From Eggerthellaceae bacterium (GTDB taxonomy: Bacteria; Actinomycetota; Coriobacteriia; Coriobacteriales; Eggerthellaceae): a stretch of 35,113 nucleotides of DNA. The position numbers were made by a program, and so were the translations under genes. This document shows, one piece after another, positions 1-7,082 of the stretch. Position 1 is the stretch's first letter. Every line of letters starts with the position of its first letter. The stretch spans positions 1 through 35,113 of the forward strand of contig JAUNGO010000020.1 of assembly GCA_030524475.1 (NCBI GenBank), given 5' to 3'. Below the pieces are notes generated by a model. The model was not told where the DNA came from and searched no databases. It saw only the letters and a list, made by a program, of their open reading frames with translations.

Positions 1-567
1 CGCCCGTCCCGCCGCGCGCGTGCCGAATTGGCGCAGCGCCACCATCAGGCAAAACGCCGCGATCACCGCCGCGCCGAGGAAAGGCCACGTCACGCGGTTC
101 ACCACGTTGTACACGTCGGTCAAGTGGTCGAGCGCCTCGTCGTCAAGCGCGTAGGCTTGGCTCACGCTTGCCAGCGCGCGCATCGTGGGCGCGGCGTCGG
201 CGTCGGCGCTGGGGCTCTCAACCACGGCGCGCGCGGCGGCGCTCCAGCGCTCGGCGGTTGGCGACCCTTCCGCGCACGAGGCGCGTGCCGCGTCGAGCAC
301 GACTTCCGCCAACGCGTCCCGCGCGCCTTCCTCGCCCAAATCGGCGCGCCCGTAGTCCTCGACGGTGAAGTCGCGCACCTCGTTCGCCACGGCGGTGAGC
401 GAGGTGGGCTCGTAGGGGGAAAGCTCGAAGGCGCTCGTGCGCTGCGAGAGCATATCGGTCGTTTGCGGCAAGCAGCACACGGCAAACCCGCAGATGGCGA
501 ACGTGACGCCGAGAAACACCGCCGCAATGGCGGAAACGACGCTTCCTTGCGTTTTGTTGCCGATCAC
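1..567 (-). CDS. DUF1461/TIGR01906-like integral membrane protein (3' part cut by window edge)
   Basis: 189 codons are visible from a GTG start and the frame is still open at the window edge. A hydrophobic segment spans residues 9-32 (rich in A, V, F, C) and a second spans about 160-178. Between them lies a 125-residue, mostly acidic, presumably extracytoplasmic region. The stretch LDDEALDHLTDV before the second membrane segment resembles the E..H..DV motif of the TIGR01906/DUF1461 family of small membrane proteins of unknown function. The GTG start overlaps the stop of the upstream ATP-grasp gene as GTGA, so translation is probably coupled and the two products may work together. The family call comes from layout and that motif only. 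An unrelated two-pass membrane protein is possible. No function is known. Confidence 0.55.
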   Translation of the reverse strand, partial: MIGNKTQGSVVSAIAAVFLGVTFAICGFAVCCLPQTTDMLSQRTSAFELSPYEPTSLTAVANEVRDFTVEDYGRADLGEEGARDALAEVVLDAARASCAEGSPTAERWSAAARAVVESPSADADAAPTMRALASVSQAYALDDEALDHLTDVYNVVNRVTWPFLGAAVIAAFCLMVALRQFGTRAAGRA

Positions 568-1955
568 AGCTCAAGACCGCCTTCCACGTCGGCGTCGACC
601 CAGACGGTGGCCGCCGTCATGCCCTCGTTGTCCTTCGAGATGGTGGGGTGGGGTCCCAGGCGGCTGAACACGCCTTGGAACTTTCCGTTGTAAAGGTAGA
701 GGCCGTTGAGGTTGTTGTACAGGCGCGGCTCGCTCGACACCGCCTCGTCGGCCGCTGCCTCGATGCCCGCATCGGGCGGCAGCGTCTCGGTTTTGTGCGG
801 GCGGATGTAGCGCTGCACGATGAAGGGGTAGCCCGCGCGCCCGTTCGCGAACGCGTCGACAAGCCGCTCCCATTCTTCCTGCGTGACCTCGCACCCGGCG
901 TAGACGTTGTCCGAGCCGTAGTGGTCGGACGGCTTGATGATCCACTCTGCGCGGTTCGCGCGGATTTGCGCGACGTTCACCTGCGCGTCGTCGAGAAACG
1001 CCGTGAGCGGCACGGTTTGCTCGACGAAGCTTACCTCCTCGGCGGTCAAAAACGCGCACGTCTCAGGCTTGAACAGCACTTCGAAGATTTGCTTGTCGTG
1101 CACGATGTGCCCCGCGAAGCTGCCGATGAGCGCCACCTTCTCCGCGCGCACCGCCTCGATGAGCGCCTGCGAGGCGTCCCAATACTCAAGCACGTCGTTG
1201 GTGACGCAGCGTCGCCAGATGGCGTCGACGCGCCCGCCCGCGCCGTCACGCAGCACTTCGCCGTCGAAGGTAAGCTCACGCACGTCGGCGACAGTGCACT
1301 CCACGCCGCGCGCGCGAAACTTCTCGGCGAACAGGTGGAACTCGTCAACCACGCCGTTTTCCAGGTAGTCGCAGATGGCGATGCGCGGGTGCTCGACGCG
1401 GTGTGCGTAGGTGGCGTAGATCCCTAGGAACTCGTCGACCCACGGCTCGAACAGGTCGCAGCCCTGCACCTGGTGGCGGCTTGCGAACTCTTGAAAAGCC
1501 GCCGTGCCCAAAAGCGAGTTCGTGATCTCGCGGTTCTCGTTCATGCCGGAGGAACCGTCGCCGTTGAACTCGCAGAACCGCACGCGGTAGTCGTCCTCGT
1601 CAAGGAAGGTGTCCACGCGCGCGAACGGCAGCAGCGCGTCGTAGCCGCGCGGCAGCAGGATAAGCTCCTCAAGGCGCGGGTCGAAGTCGAACACGCGGCG
1701 GTAGGTGGGGTCGTCCAAGTAGCGCTGCATCACCTTGCAGAGGATTCGGTGCGCGGTTTCCGCCGTGCGCTTCATGGCGTCGTAGGTTTGTCGGTTGAAA
1801 AGCCGCGGCACGAACGAGCAGTCCACCACGCGGTGGTGCACGATGGCGGTGGAGTTGCGCATATAGGCGTGCGCGGCGCGGCGGCTTGCCACGTCGCCGC
1901 CGAGTTGGTTGATAATGTCGAAATACTCGCGTGTGTAGTCGGCGTTGGTTGTCAT
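564..1955 (-). CDS. Glutathionylspermidine synthase-like ATP-grasp protein
   Basis: 463 residues. Residues 129-142 (EFNGDGSSGMNENR) resemble the acidic N-D/E motif of the glutathionylspermidine synthase-like preATP-grasp fold. WIIKPSDHYGS (339-348) supplies an ATP-binding lysine. FIVQRYIRP (378-386) looks like the adenine-contacting strand, and R432 and N443 in FSRLG...SKDNEG fit the Mg-ATP site. Enzymes of this family join a carboxylate to an amine using ATP, but the substrate cannot be read from the sequence. The start was chosen because a GAAGAAGGG ribosome binding site precedes it and similarity to the family begins there; the same frame is open further upstream. It overlaps the following membrane-protein gene by 4 bp. 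Its partner and context suggest an envelope or small-peptide ligase role, which is inference. Confidence 0.65.
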   Translation of the reverse strand: MTTNADYTREYFDIINQLGGDVASRRAAHAYMRNSTAIVHHRVVDCSFVPRLFNRQTYDAMKRTAETAHRILCKVMQRYLDDPTYRRVFDFDPRLEELILLPRGYDALLPFARVDTFLDEDDYRVRFCEFNGDGSSGMNENREITNSLLGTAAFQEFASRHQVQGCDLFEPWVDEFLGIYATYAHRVEHPRIAICDYLENGVVDEFHLFAEKFRARGVECTVADVRELTFDGEVLRDGAGGRVDAIWRRCVTNDVLEYWDASQALIEAVRAEKVALIGSFAGHIVHDKQIFEVLFKPETCAFLTAEEVSFVEQTVPLTAFLDDAQVNVAQIRANRAEWIIKPSDHYGSDNVYAGCEVTQEEWERLVDAFANGRAGYPFIVQRYIRPHKTETLPPDAGIEAAADEAVSSEPRLYNNLNGLYLYNGKFQGVFSRLGPHPTISKDNEGMTAATVWVDADVEGGLEL

Positions 1956-2098
1956 GGGGTTTCGCCCTTCTTCGGGAACAAGTTGCACAAAGAAGAAGTG
2001 TAGCAGAAACCCCTGGTGCGTCGGCGTTGGACGGGCACGTGGACGGATACCTCCGCAACGCGCCGCCTGCAGGCTCATTGCCGCGCGTGAGCGCTGAA

Positions 2099-2123
2099 CC
2101 GCCCCATGGGGGTAGCGGGGCGG
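2099..2123 (-). terminator. Weak hairpin after the TetR gene
   Basis: A 7-bp perfect stem (CCGCCCC/GGGGCGG) with an 11-base loop lies about 30 bases past the stop of the minus-strand TetR gene and before the ATP-grasp gene. No T-run follows, so it may be a weak or factor-dependent terminator. The rest of the roughly 200-bp gap shows no other clear signal. Confidence 0.35.
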
Positions 2124-2154
2124 CATTACGGCAACGAGCCGCCGCGCGGGCGCG

Positions 2155-2751
2155 TTAAACCGCGTCGATGATCCTTCGCTCGTTCGCGGCCTGCTCGACG
2201 ACGTCGACGATGGACTCGATGGGGCGGTTGCGGTCGTTGGTGAACCATTCGGTGAAAATCGACAAGGTGCCGGCGATGTAGAAGCGCACGGCGTAGTCGA
2301 CTGCGGCATCGTCCGGCTTGAAGCCGGCGGGCGCGGCGGCTAAAACCGCCTTACGCACAGGCTCCCTCAACGCCTCGACCATTTGGTCTATCGACATTTT
2401 GGCGATGACGTTGCGGTAAAGCTCGGGGTCTTCCTCGGTGACGGCCTTCAGCTCCACCAGCACGCGTCGCATGAACTGGGGGGTTGATATCTCGCGCTCG
2501 CCCGCAGGGGCGGTAAGCGCCTGCGCCACGCGCTCGATGAGGATGTTGCTCTCCTTTTCCACGAGCGCGTCGATAGAGGGGAAGTGCAGGTAGAACGTCT
2601 TGCGGTCGATGTCGGCCTCGCGCGCAAGGGCGCTCACGGTTATCTTGCCGATGCCCTTTTCGCTGGCGAGCTTGCGAAACGCTTGGCGGATGGCCTTTTG
2701 CGTCTTTACCACGCGGCGGTCGACCTTCTGTGGTGACTTGCATGCGTCCAT
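2155..2751 (-). CDS. TetR/AcrR-family transcriptional regulator
   Basis: 198 residues. The N-terminal helix-turn-helix covers about residues 12-60, with KITVSALAREADIDRKTFYLHF as the typical TetR recognition region (ITVSALAREADIDRKTFY). The C-terminal ligand domain has no recognised specificity. The start with MDACKS was preferred over an upstream in-frame ATG because an AGGGGG ribosome binding site sits 6 bases before it. The upstream start would also add 33 residues with no HTH homology. The gene is divergent from the radical SAM gene, with palindromes in the 349-bp gap, so it probably represses itself and/or that gene. The ligand is unknown. Confidence 0.85.
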   Translation of the reverse strand: MDACKSPQKVDRRVVKTQKAIRQAFRKLASEKGIGKITVSALAREADIDRKTFYLHFPSIDALVEKESNILIERVAQALTAPAGEREISTPQFMRRVLVELKAVTEEDPELYRNVIAKMSIDQMVEALREPVRKAVLAAAPAGFKPDDAAVDYAVRFYIAGTLSIFTEWFTNDRNRPIESIVDVVEQAANERRIIDAV

Positions 2752-2777
2752 GCGGTTCCCCCTGACTTCTCTATAAG

Positions 2778-2793
2778 TGTGAATTAAATCACA
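2778..2793. promoter_or_regulatory. CRP/FNR-type palindrome TGTGA-N6-TCACA upstream of tetR
   Basis: A perfect 5-6-5 dyad, TGTGA-ATTAAA-TCACA, lies 27 bases upstream of the TetR start. It matches the classical Crp/Fnr-family half-site arrangement exactly. It could equally be the operator of the adjacent TetR protein. No crp/fnr gene is in the window. Confidence 0.5.
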
Positions 2794-2838
2794 TTCGAGA
2801 TTAACTAGACAACCTCGCTTCATATTGTGTAGGAATAA

Positions 2839-2892
2839 TATAATCCCCATTTATAGGAAAAACAACACTTGTGGAGAAAGTAATAAATGGGG
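2839..2892. promoter_or_regulatory. TATAAT box and 10-bp inverted repeat in the tetR/radical SAM gap
   Basis: TATAAT at 2839-2844 (plus strand) is a good -10 candidate for the radical SAM gene, although no clear -35 lies 17 bases upstream. Directly after it, CCCCATTTAT (2845-2854) and ATAAATGGGG (2883-2892) form a perfect 10-bp inverted repeat spaced by 28 bases. A repressor bound there would cover the transcription start. The surrounding 100 bases are much richer in A+T than the genes. Confidence 0.45.
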
Positions 2893-2976
2893 TAAAGTCG
2901 GCATATGCGGAATAGCGAAGGAGAAAGCAACAGGTCGGCGACGGCTTGTGTCGCGGCGGTAACGGTGCAGACTCGC

Positions 2977-3092
2977 GGCCTTGCTTCTCCGATAAGCTGA
3001 CGGGGAAAGCGGAAGGCCGGACGGGCAACACGACCGGCCAGGAAGCGAAAAGACAAGCCGCCTAGGCGCGACTTGCCGGGAAAGCGGAGGTG
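2977..3092 (+). other. Structured 5' leader of the radical SAM gene (candidate switch)
   Basis: GGCCTT-GCTT-CTCCG (2977-2991) pairs with CGGGG-a-AAGC-gg-AAGGCC (3001-3018), giving about 15 bp around a 9-base loop. GGCCGG (3015-3020) can instead pair with CCGGCC (3034-3039), and the two stems share 3015-3018, so they exclude each other. The segment CGGGGAAAGCGGAAGG (3001-3016) is nearly repeated as CGGGAAAGCGGAGG at 3077-3090, where GGAGG is the ribosome binding site. GCTTCTCCG in the first arm could pair with either copy. This fits a translational switch, but no known riboswitch class was recognised. Confidence 0.4.
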
Positions 3093-3100
3093 CTGCAAAC

Positions 3101-4597
3101 ATGAAGGCAATGGATTTCGCGAAGCGCACGGCGGCGAACAAGCTGGTCGACTACTTGTTGGAAGACCCCGAGCGCAACATGGCCAACGTGATGGACAAAA
3201 TCAACGCAATGGTGCCCGACGCCTTGTTTCCGTCGCAGCGCCGCGCCTTCACCAACGCCATCGAACAAAAGAACAACTGGTATCAACTCATCATGCGCAT
3301 GACGAAGCTCAACCCCGAGGTTGTGGGACCGCTCGTGAAAACGTTTTTGGTGGACGCGAACCTGGTGGCGTGGGGCAAGCAGGAGAAGGCGCGCGAGAAG
3401 TACCAGTGCAACATCCCGTGGGCCATTCTGCTCGACCCCACGAGCGCCTGCAACCTGCATTGCACGGGTTGCTGGGCGGCGGACTACGGCCACAAGCTGA
3501 ACCTGACGTTCGAGGACATCGACTCCATCATCTGCCAGGGCAAAGAGCTCGGCGTGCACGTGTACATCTACACGGGCGGCGAGCCGCTGGTGCGCAAGGC
3601 CGACCTCATCCGCCTGTGCGAGAAGCACCCCGATTGCGCGTTTTTGTGCTTCACGAACGCCACACTCATCGACGAGGCGTTTTGCCAGGAGATGATTCGC
3701 GTGAAGAACTTCGTGCCCGCCATCTCGGCCGAGGGCGACGAGCTTGCCACCGACTCGCGGCGCGGCGAGGGCGTGTATCAAAAGATCGATGCCGCGATGG
3801 ACTTGCTGCGCGCGCACGGTCTGCCCTTCGGCGTGTCGTGCTGCTACACGAGCGCGAACGCGGTCAGCGTGGCAAGCGAGGAGTACGTCGACTGGCTGAT
3901 CGACAAGGGCGCTTTGTTCGCGTGGATCTTCACGTACATGCCGGTGGGCCACGGCGCGTCGGTCGAGCTGATGCCGACGCCTGACAACCGCGAGCACCTG
4001 TACCGTTTCGTTGAGCGGATGCGCGCGGAAAAACCGCTTTTCCTGCTCGACTTCCAGCACGACGGCGAGTACGTAGGCGGCTGCATCGCCGGCGGGCGGC
4101 GCTACCTGCACATCAACGCGGCGGGCGACGTGGAGCCCTGCGTGTTCGTGCACTACTCCAACGCCAACATCCACGACGTGTCGCTGCTCGATGCGCTGCG
4201 CTCGCCGATCTTCATGGCATACTACGAGAACCAGCCGTTCAACGAGAACTACCTGCGCCCGTGCCCGATGCTCGAGAACCCCGAGTGCTTGGAGCGCATG
4301 GTGCACGAGACGGGGGCGAAGTCGACCGACCTTGAGCACGCGGAAACGGTCGAGGAGCTGTGCGGCAAGTGCAAGGACGCCGCGGCGGCATGGAAGCCGG
4401 TGGCGGAGCGCATTTGGACCGATGGGCAAGACGCGCGCGCGAAGAACCGCGACCGCACCTACATGGGCATGGCCGACACCGACATCGAGAAGTTCGAGGC
4501 GCTCGGCCGCACGCTGCACGGCGCGTTCGACGAGGACCGCGACCCTCGCAGCATCGCCGAGCAAAAAGCCGCACGCAACCAGAAGATGGTAGGGTAG
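3101..4597 (+). CDS. Radical SAM enzyme with SPASM-like C-terminal cysteine region
   Basis: 498 residues. CNLHCTGC (C117, C121, C124) is the CX3CX2C site for the SAM-binding [4Fe-4S] cluster, followed by the TGGEPL motif of the radical SAM barrel. After the barrel, CIAGGRRYLHINAAGDVEPC resembles a SPASM/twitch motif. More cysteines in CPMLENPEC and CGKC suggest one or two auxiliary Fe-S clusters. The first 100 residues form a helical N-terminal extension. The substrate is unknown: SPASM-type enzymes modify peptides, sugars or other molecules, and no precursor peptide gene is visible nearby. It is preceded by GGAGGTG and a structured leader and lies divergent from a TetR gene, so expression is probably induced by a small molecule. 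Confidence 0.75.
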   Translation: MKAMDFAKRTAANKLVDYLLEDPERNMANVMDKINAMVPDALFPSQRRAFTNAIEQKNNWYQLIMRMTKLNPEVVGPLVKTFLVDANLVAWGKQEKAREKYQCNIPWAILLDPTSACNLHCTGCWAADYGHKLNLTFEDIDSIICQGKELGVHVYIYTGGEPLVRKADLIRLCEKHPDCAFLCFTNATLIDEAFCQEMIRVKNFVPAISAEGDELATDSRRGEGVYQKIDAAMDLLRAHGLPFGVSCCYTSANAVSVASEEYVDWLIDKGALFAWIFTYMPVGHGASVELMPTPDNREHLYRFVERMRAEKPLFLLDFQHDGEYVGGCIAGGRRYLHINAAGDVEPCVFVHYSNANIHDVSLLDALRSPIFMAYYENQPFNENYLRPCPMLENPECLERMVHETGAKSTDLEHAETVEELCGKCKDAAAAWKPVAERIWTDGQDARAKNRDRTYMGMADTDIEKFEALGRTLHGAFDEDRDPRSIAEQKAARNQKMVG

Positions 4598-4605
4598 GGA
4601 AGTTC

Positions 4606-4654
4606 CGCTTTCGCCGCCTTTTGTAACAAGATGAAGAAATTTCTCGCGAAAGCG
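4606..4654. repeat. 9-bp inverted repeat after the radical SAM gene
   Basis: CGCTTTCGC (4606-4614) and GCGAAAGCG (4646-4654) are perfect reverse complements 31 bases apart, just past the stop codon. It may help end transcription or act at the ilvE promoter. There is no T-run directly after it. The remainder of the 151-bp gap before ilvE is A+T rich and probably holds that gene's promoter. Confidence 0.3.
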
Positions 4655-4748
4655 TGCGTTGGGGAATAAAATCGCTTCTGTATGTTTTTTGCGCTGCGGC
4701 AGACGATAAGTCGCGCGGCGGCGCGCAGGTGAAAAAGGAGCGACACTC

Positions 4749-5792
4749 ATGGCAGGCGAGAAGAAAGACCTCGACTGGTCCAACTTGGACTTCAGCTATC
4801 ACAAGACCGACTACAGCTTTGTGGCCAACTGGAAAGACGGCGCGTGGGACGAAGGCGCCCTGACCAGCGACCACAACATCTCGTTGTCGGAGTGCGCGGG
4901 CATCTTCCACTACTGCCAAGAGGTTTTCGAGGGCTTGAAGGCATACACCACCGAGGACGGCTCCATCGTGTGCTTCCGCCCCGACCTCAACGCCGAGCGT
5001 ATGGCCGACTCCGCCACGCGGCTTGAGATGCCGGCGTTCCCGAAGGAGCGCTTCATCGACGCCGTGAAGCAGGTTGTGGCCGCCAACGCCGCGTGGGTGC
5101 CGCCGTTCGGCTCGGGCGCGACGCTCTACGTGCGCCCGTTCATGATCGGGTCAGGCGAGGTCATCGGCGTGGCGCCGGCGCCTGAGTACCACTTCCGCAT
5201 CCTGGTGACGCCGGTGGGCCCGTACTTCAAGGGGGGCTTAAAGCCCATCACGCTGTGCATCGCGAAGTACGACCGCGCTGCTCCGCACGGCACGGGCAAC
5301 ATCAAGGCGGGCCTCAACTACGCCATGAGCCTGAAGCCCACGATGGACGCGCACCGCGGCGGGTTCGCCGAAAACCTCTACCTCGACTCGCAGTCGCGCA
5401 CCTACGTGGAGGAGACGGGCGGCGCGAACGTGCTGTTCGTGAAGGCCGACGGCACGCTGGTGGTGCCGCAGTCGCACACCGACTCCATTCTGCCCTCGAT
5501 CACCCGCCGCTCGCTCGTGCAGGTGGCGGAGGACCTCGGCATGACCATCGAGCAGCGCCCCGTCACGTGGGACGAGGTGAAAAGCGGCGCGTTCGTGGAG
5601 TGCGGCCTGTGCGGCACGGCGGCGGTCATCTCGCCGGTGGGCACCATCGTCGAGGACGAGAACACGAAGGTGGAGTTCCCGCAGGGCTTGACCGAGATCG
5701 GCCCTGCGATGAAGAAGCTGCGCGAAACGCTCACGGGTATCCAAGACGGCGCGCTTGAGGACAAGCACGGCTGGGTGTTCAAGATCCAGTAA
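4749..5792 (+). CDS. ilvE: Branched-chain amino acid aminotransferase
   Basis: 347 residues, the usual length for the group II BCAT form. This PLP enzyme (fold type IV) interconverts leucine, isoleucine and valine with their 2-oxo acids. Visible family motifs are the EVFEGLKAY region near residue 58, RPFMIGSG (about 129-136), the PLP lysine in GNIKAGLNYA (K186), EETGGANVLFV (221-231) and CGTAAVI near the C-terminus. An AAAAAGGAG ribosome binding site precedes the ATG. No T-box or leucine-rich leader peptide is seen. leuA lies 12 kb downstream but is not in the same operon. The 3' end faces the minus-strand glycosylase-Vsr gene. Confidence 0.93.
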   Translation: MAGEKKDLDWSNLDFSYHKTDYSFVANWKDGAWDEGALTSDHNISLSECAGIFHYCQEVFEGLKAYTTEDGSIVCFRPDLNAERMADSATRLEMPAFPKERFIDAVKQVVAANAAWVPPFGSGATLYVRPFMIGSGEVIGVAPAPEYHFRILVTPVGPYFKGGLKPITLCIAKYDRAAPHGTGNIKAGLNYAMSLKPTMDAHRGGFAENLYLDSQSRTYVEETGGANVLFVKADGTLVVPQSHTDSILPSITRRSLVQVAEDLGMTIEQRPVTWDEVKSGAFVECGLCGTAAVISPVGTIVEDENTKVEFPQGLTEIGPAMKKLRETLTGIQDGALEDKHGWVFKIQ

Positions 5793-5815
5793 GCGCAGAA
5801 GCCTGCGAGGGTTTG

Positions 5816-5937
5816 TGACAAGGGGACAGGTCATTTGTCACATTGCGCTCGTGGGATGCTCGGCGAGGGGGCGCTTCGATGTTTCGGCATCGGGGTGCCT
5901 CTTCACGTAATATGACAAATGACCTGTCCCCTTGTCA
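5816..5937. repeat. Perfect 25-bp inverted repeat pair (family A) at the ilvE / glycosylase-Vsr convergent junction
   Basis: The arms at 5816-5840 and 5913-5937 are exact reverse complements separated by 72 bases. Each arm reads (in one direction) TGACAA, AT, GACCTGTCCCC, TTGTCA and is itself a near-palindrome with TGACAA/TTGTCA ends. The left arm begins 23 bases past the ilvE stop. The right arm supplies the TGA stop codon of the minus-strand gene. Single copies recur at two other convergent junctions (about 9.5 and 11.3 kb). Confidence 0.85.
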
Positions 5938-7008
5938 GAGTCGCAAGGGTTTGCCCAGCTCGGCGGAAAGCGCGGGCAGAAGCTCGGCGAACGTTGCCTC
6001 GACGACGTCCTTCTTGAGCTGGCACTCCCAAATGACGTGGACGTTCCAGCCGCACGACTGAAGCGCCTTGAGGTTTATGGCGTCGCGCTGCACGTTGCGG
6101 TCGAACTTCGCTTGCCAATACTCGACGTTGCGTTTCGGCGGCGGCGGGCAGCAGTGCGGGCACCGATGCCAAAAACAACCTCTGACCTCGATGCAGGTTT
6201 TCTTTCCCGGCCATGCTATGTCGGGCTTTCCCGGCGCTTTCCATTGTAGGCGGTATCCGCCAAGCCCCGCCTCACGCAGCCTTTTGCGCACGAGCATTTC
6301 CGGCTTGGTGTCTTTGCTCTTGTTGCCTTGCATGCTGCGGTGAGTGCCGTAGGTCGAGGCAGGCGGTGCGGCGCTTTTCCGCGCGGCGTGCGTACGTGCG
6401 CCTTTGCTAGGCGTGCCGCCGCTCGCGCCTTCGCCTTCGCCGTGCGCATCGCCGAGCGTGCCGTCTTTACCGTTCTCGCCGTCGCCTTCCGCGCTTTTCC
6501 CCGCCTCAAGCAGCGGCCTGAGCACCTCGCCCCACCGCTCGACGAGCCGCTCCTCGCTCCACGAGGCGTTCGCGGGGCTGGTGGAGGGCAGCACCACCGC
6601 CTCGATTCCCGTGCGATATTGGAGGTATTTGCGGTACAACCGTCCCGCCGTGCCGCCGTTGCACACCACGGCCTCGATGCGCGCGGCGTCGAGCATGCGC
6701 TCGATGCGCGCGGGCGTCACGTTCTTGATGCTCGCGTCGCTTGAGCCTTTGATGTCGCATTCCTCGATGACGTCCCAAAGCGCGATGCCGCACGAAAGCA
6801 GCATGTCCCGTTTCTTCGGTATGGTTTCCGGCACGGGGCGCTTAACGCACGCCGCCAGAACCCTCCAAAAGCGGTTTTGCGGGTTGCCGTAGTAAAACTC
6901 GTTCGCGCGCGAGAGCGCCGAGGGAAACGACCCGAGCACCAAAACGCGCGATGCCTCGTCGAACACGGGGTCGAACCCATGCGCGATATGTCGATACTTC
7001 GAAGCCAT
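5935..7008 (-). CDS. DNA-deoxyinosine glycosylase fused to Vsr-type very-short-patch-repair endonuclease
   Basis: 357 residues with two domains. Residues 1-168 match the uracil-DNA-glycosylase superfamily branch called DNA-deoxyinosine glycosylase (TIGR04274-like): VLVLGSFPS (22-30), NEFYYGNPQNRFW (36-48), ALWDVI (76-81) and PSTSPANA (141-148). Residues about 222-335 are a Vsr endonuclease: GNKSKDTKPE, then GKPDIAW (catalytic-type D263), GCFWHRCPHC (278-286, W280, H281, zinc-type Cys/His), KFDRNVQRD and GWNVHVIWE. The linker 169-221 is low complexity (G, E, A, S, K). The first domain would excise hypoxanthine or uracil from deaminated DNA; Vsr nicks at T:G mismatches from deaminated 5-methylcytosine. 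No cytosine methylase gene is adjacent. The start is ATG, seven bases after TATACT, suggesting a leaderless mRNA. Confidence 0.85.
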   Translation of the reverse strand: MASKYRHIAHGFDPVFDEASRVLVLGSFPSALSRANEFYYGNPQNRFWRVLAACVKRPVPETIPKKRDMLLSCGIALWDVIEECDIKGSSDASIKNVTPARIERMLDAARIEAVVCNGGTAGRLYRKYLQYRTGIEAVVLPSTSPANASWSEERLVERWGEVLRPLLEAGKSAEGDGENGKDGTLGDAHGEGEGASGGTPSKGARTHAARKSAAPPASTYGTHRSMQGNKSKDTKPEMLVRKRLREAGLGGYRLQWKAPGKPDIAWPGKKTCIEVRGCFWHRCPHCCPPPPKRNVEYWQAKFDRNVQRDAINLKALQSCGWNVHVIWECQLKKDVVEATFAELLPALSAELGKPLRL

Positions 7009-7015
7009 GCGCCCC

Positions 7016-7021
7016 AGTATA
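7016..7021 (-). promoter_or_regulatory. -10 box (TATACT) of the glycosylase-Vsr gene, leaderless layout
   Basis: On the minus strand TATACT is followed by seven bases (GGGGCGC) and then the ATG. That spacing puts the transcription start at or next to the start codon. No convincing -35 was found. Confidence 0.5.
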
Positions 7022-7044
7022 GACGAGAAGTGCTACCGCTCGGC

Positions 7045-7050
7045 TATACT
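7045..7050 (+). promoter_or_regulatory. -10 box (TATACT) before the alarmone synthetase gene
   Basis: TATACT lies 32 bases before the ATG of the alarmone synthetase. An ATG six bases after the box (7057) opens a 22-codon reading frame ending at 7125, which overlaps the start of the main gene. It could be a leaderless upstream ORF or chance. No clear -35 is visible. Confidence 0.45.
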
Positions 7051-7082
7051 TTAGCCATGAGAACGCACGAAAGGGGCAGCGA

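Noticed and set aside
28..693. Plus-strand frame over the first 690 bases
   Set aside because: The minus strand encodes a two-helix membrane protein from a GTG start with coupled overlap; the plus frame is Arg/His-rich and has no motif.
3062..3072. Cobalamin, molybdenum-cofactor or c-di-GMP riboswitch in the radical SAM leader
   Set aside because: GC-rich hairpins and GGGCAAC-like pieces were compared with these classes from memory, but the conserved cores were not found in the right order.
4598..4748. T-box or leader peptide before ilvE
   Set aside because: No specifier stem, T-box motif or run of branched-chain amino acid codons was found. The same was concluded for the leuA upstream region.
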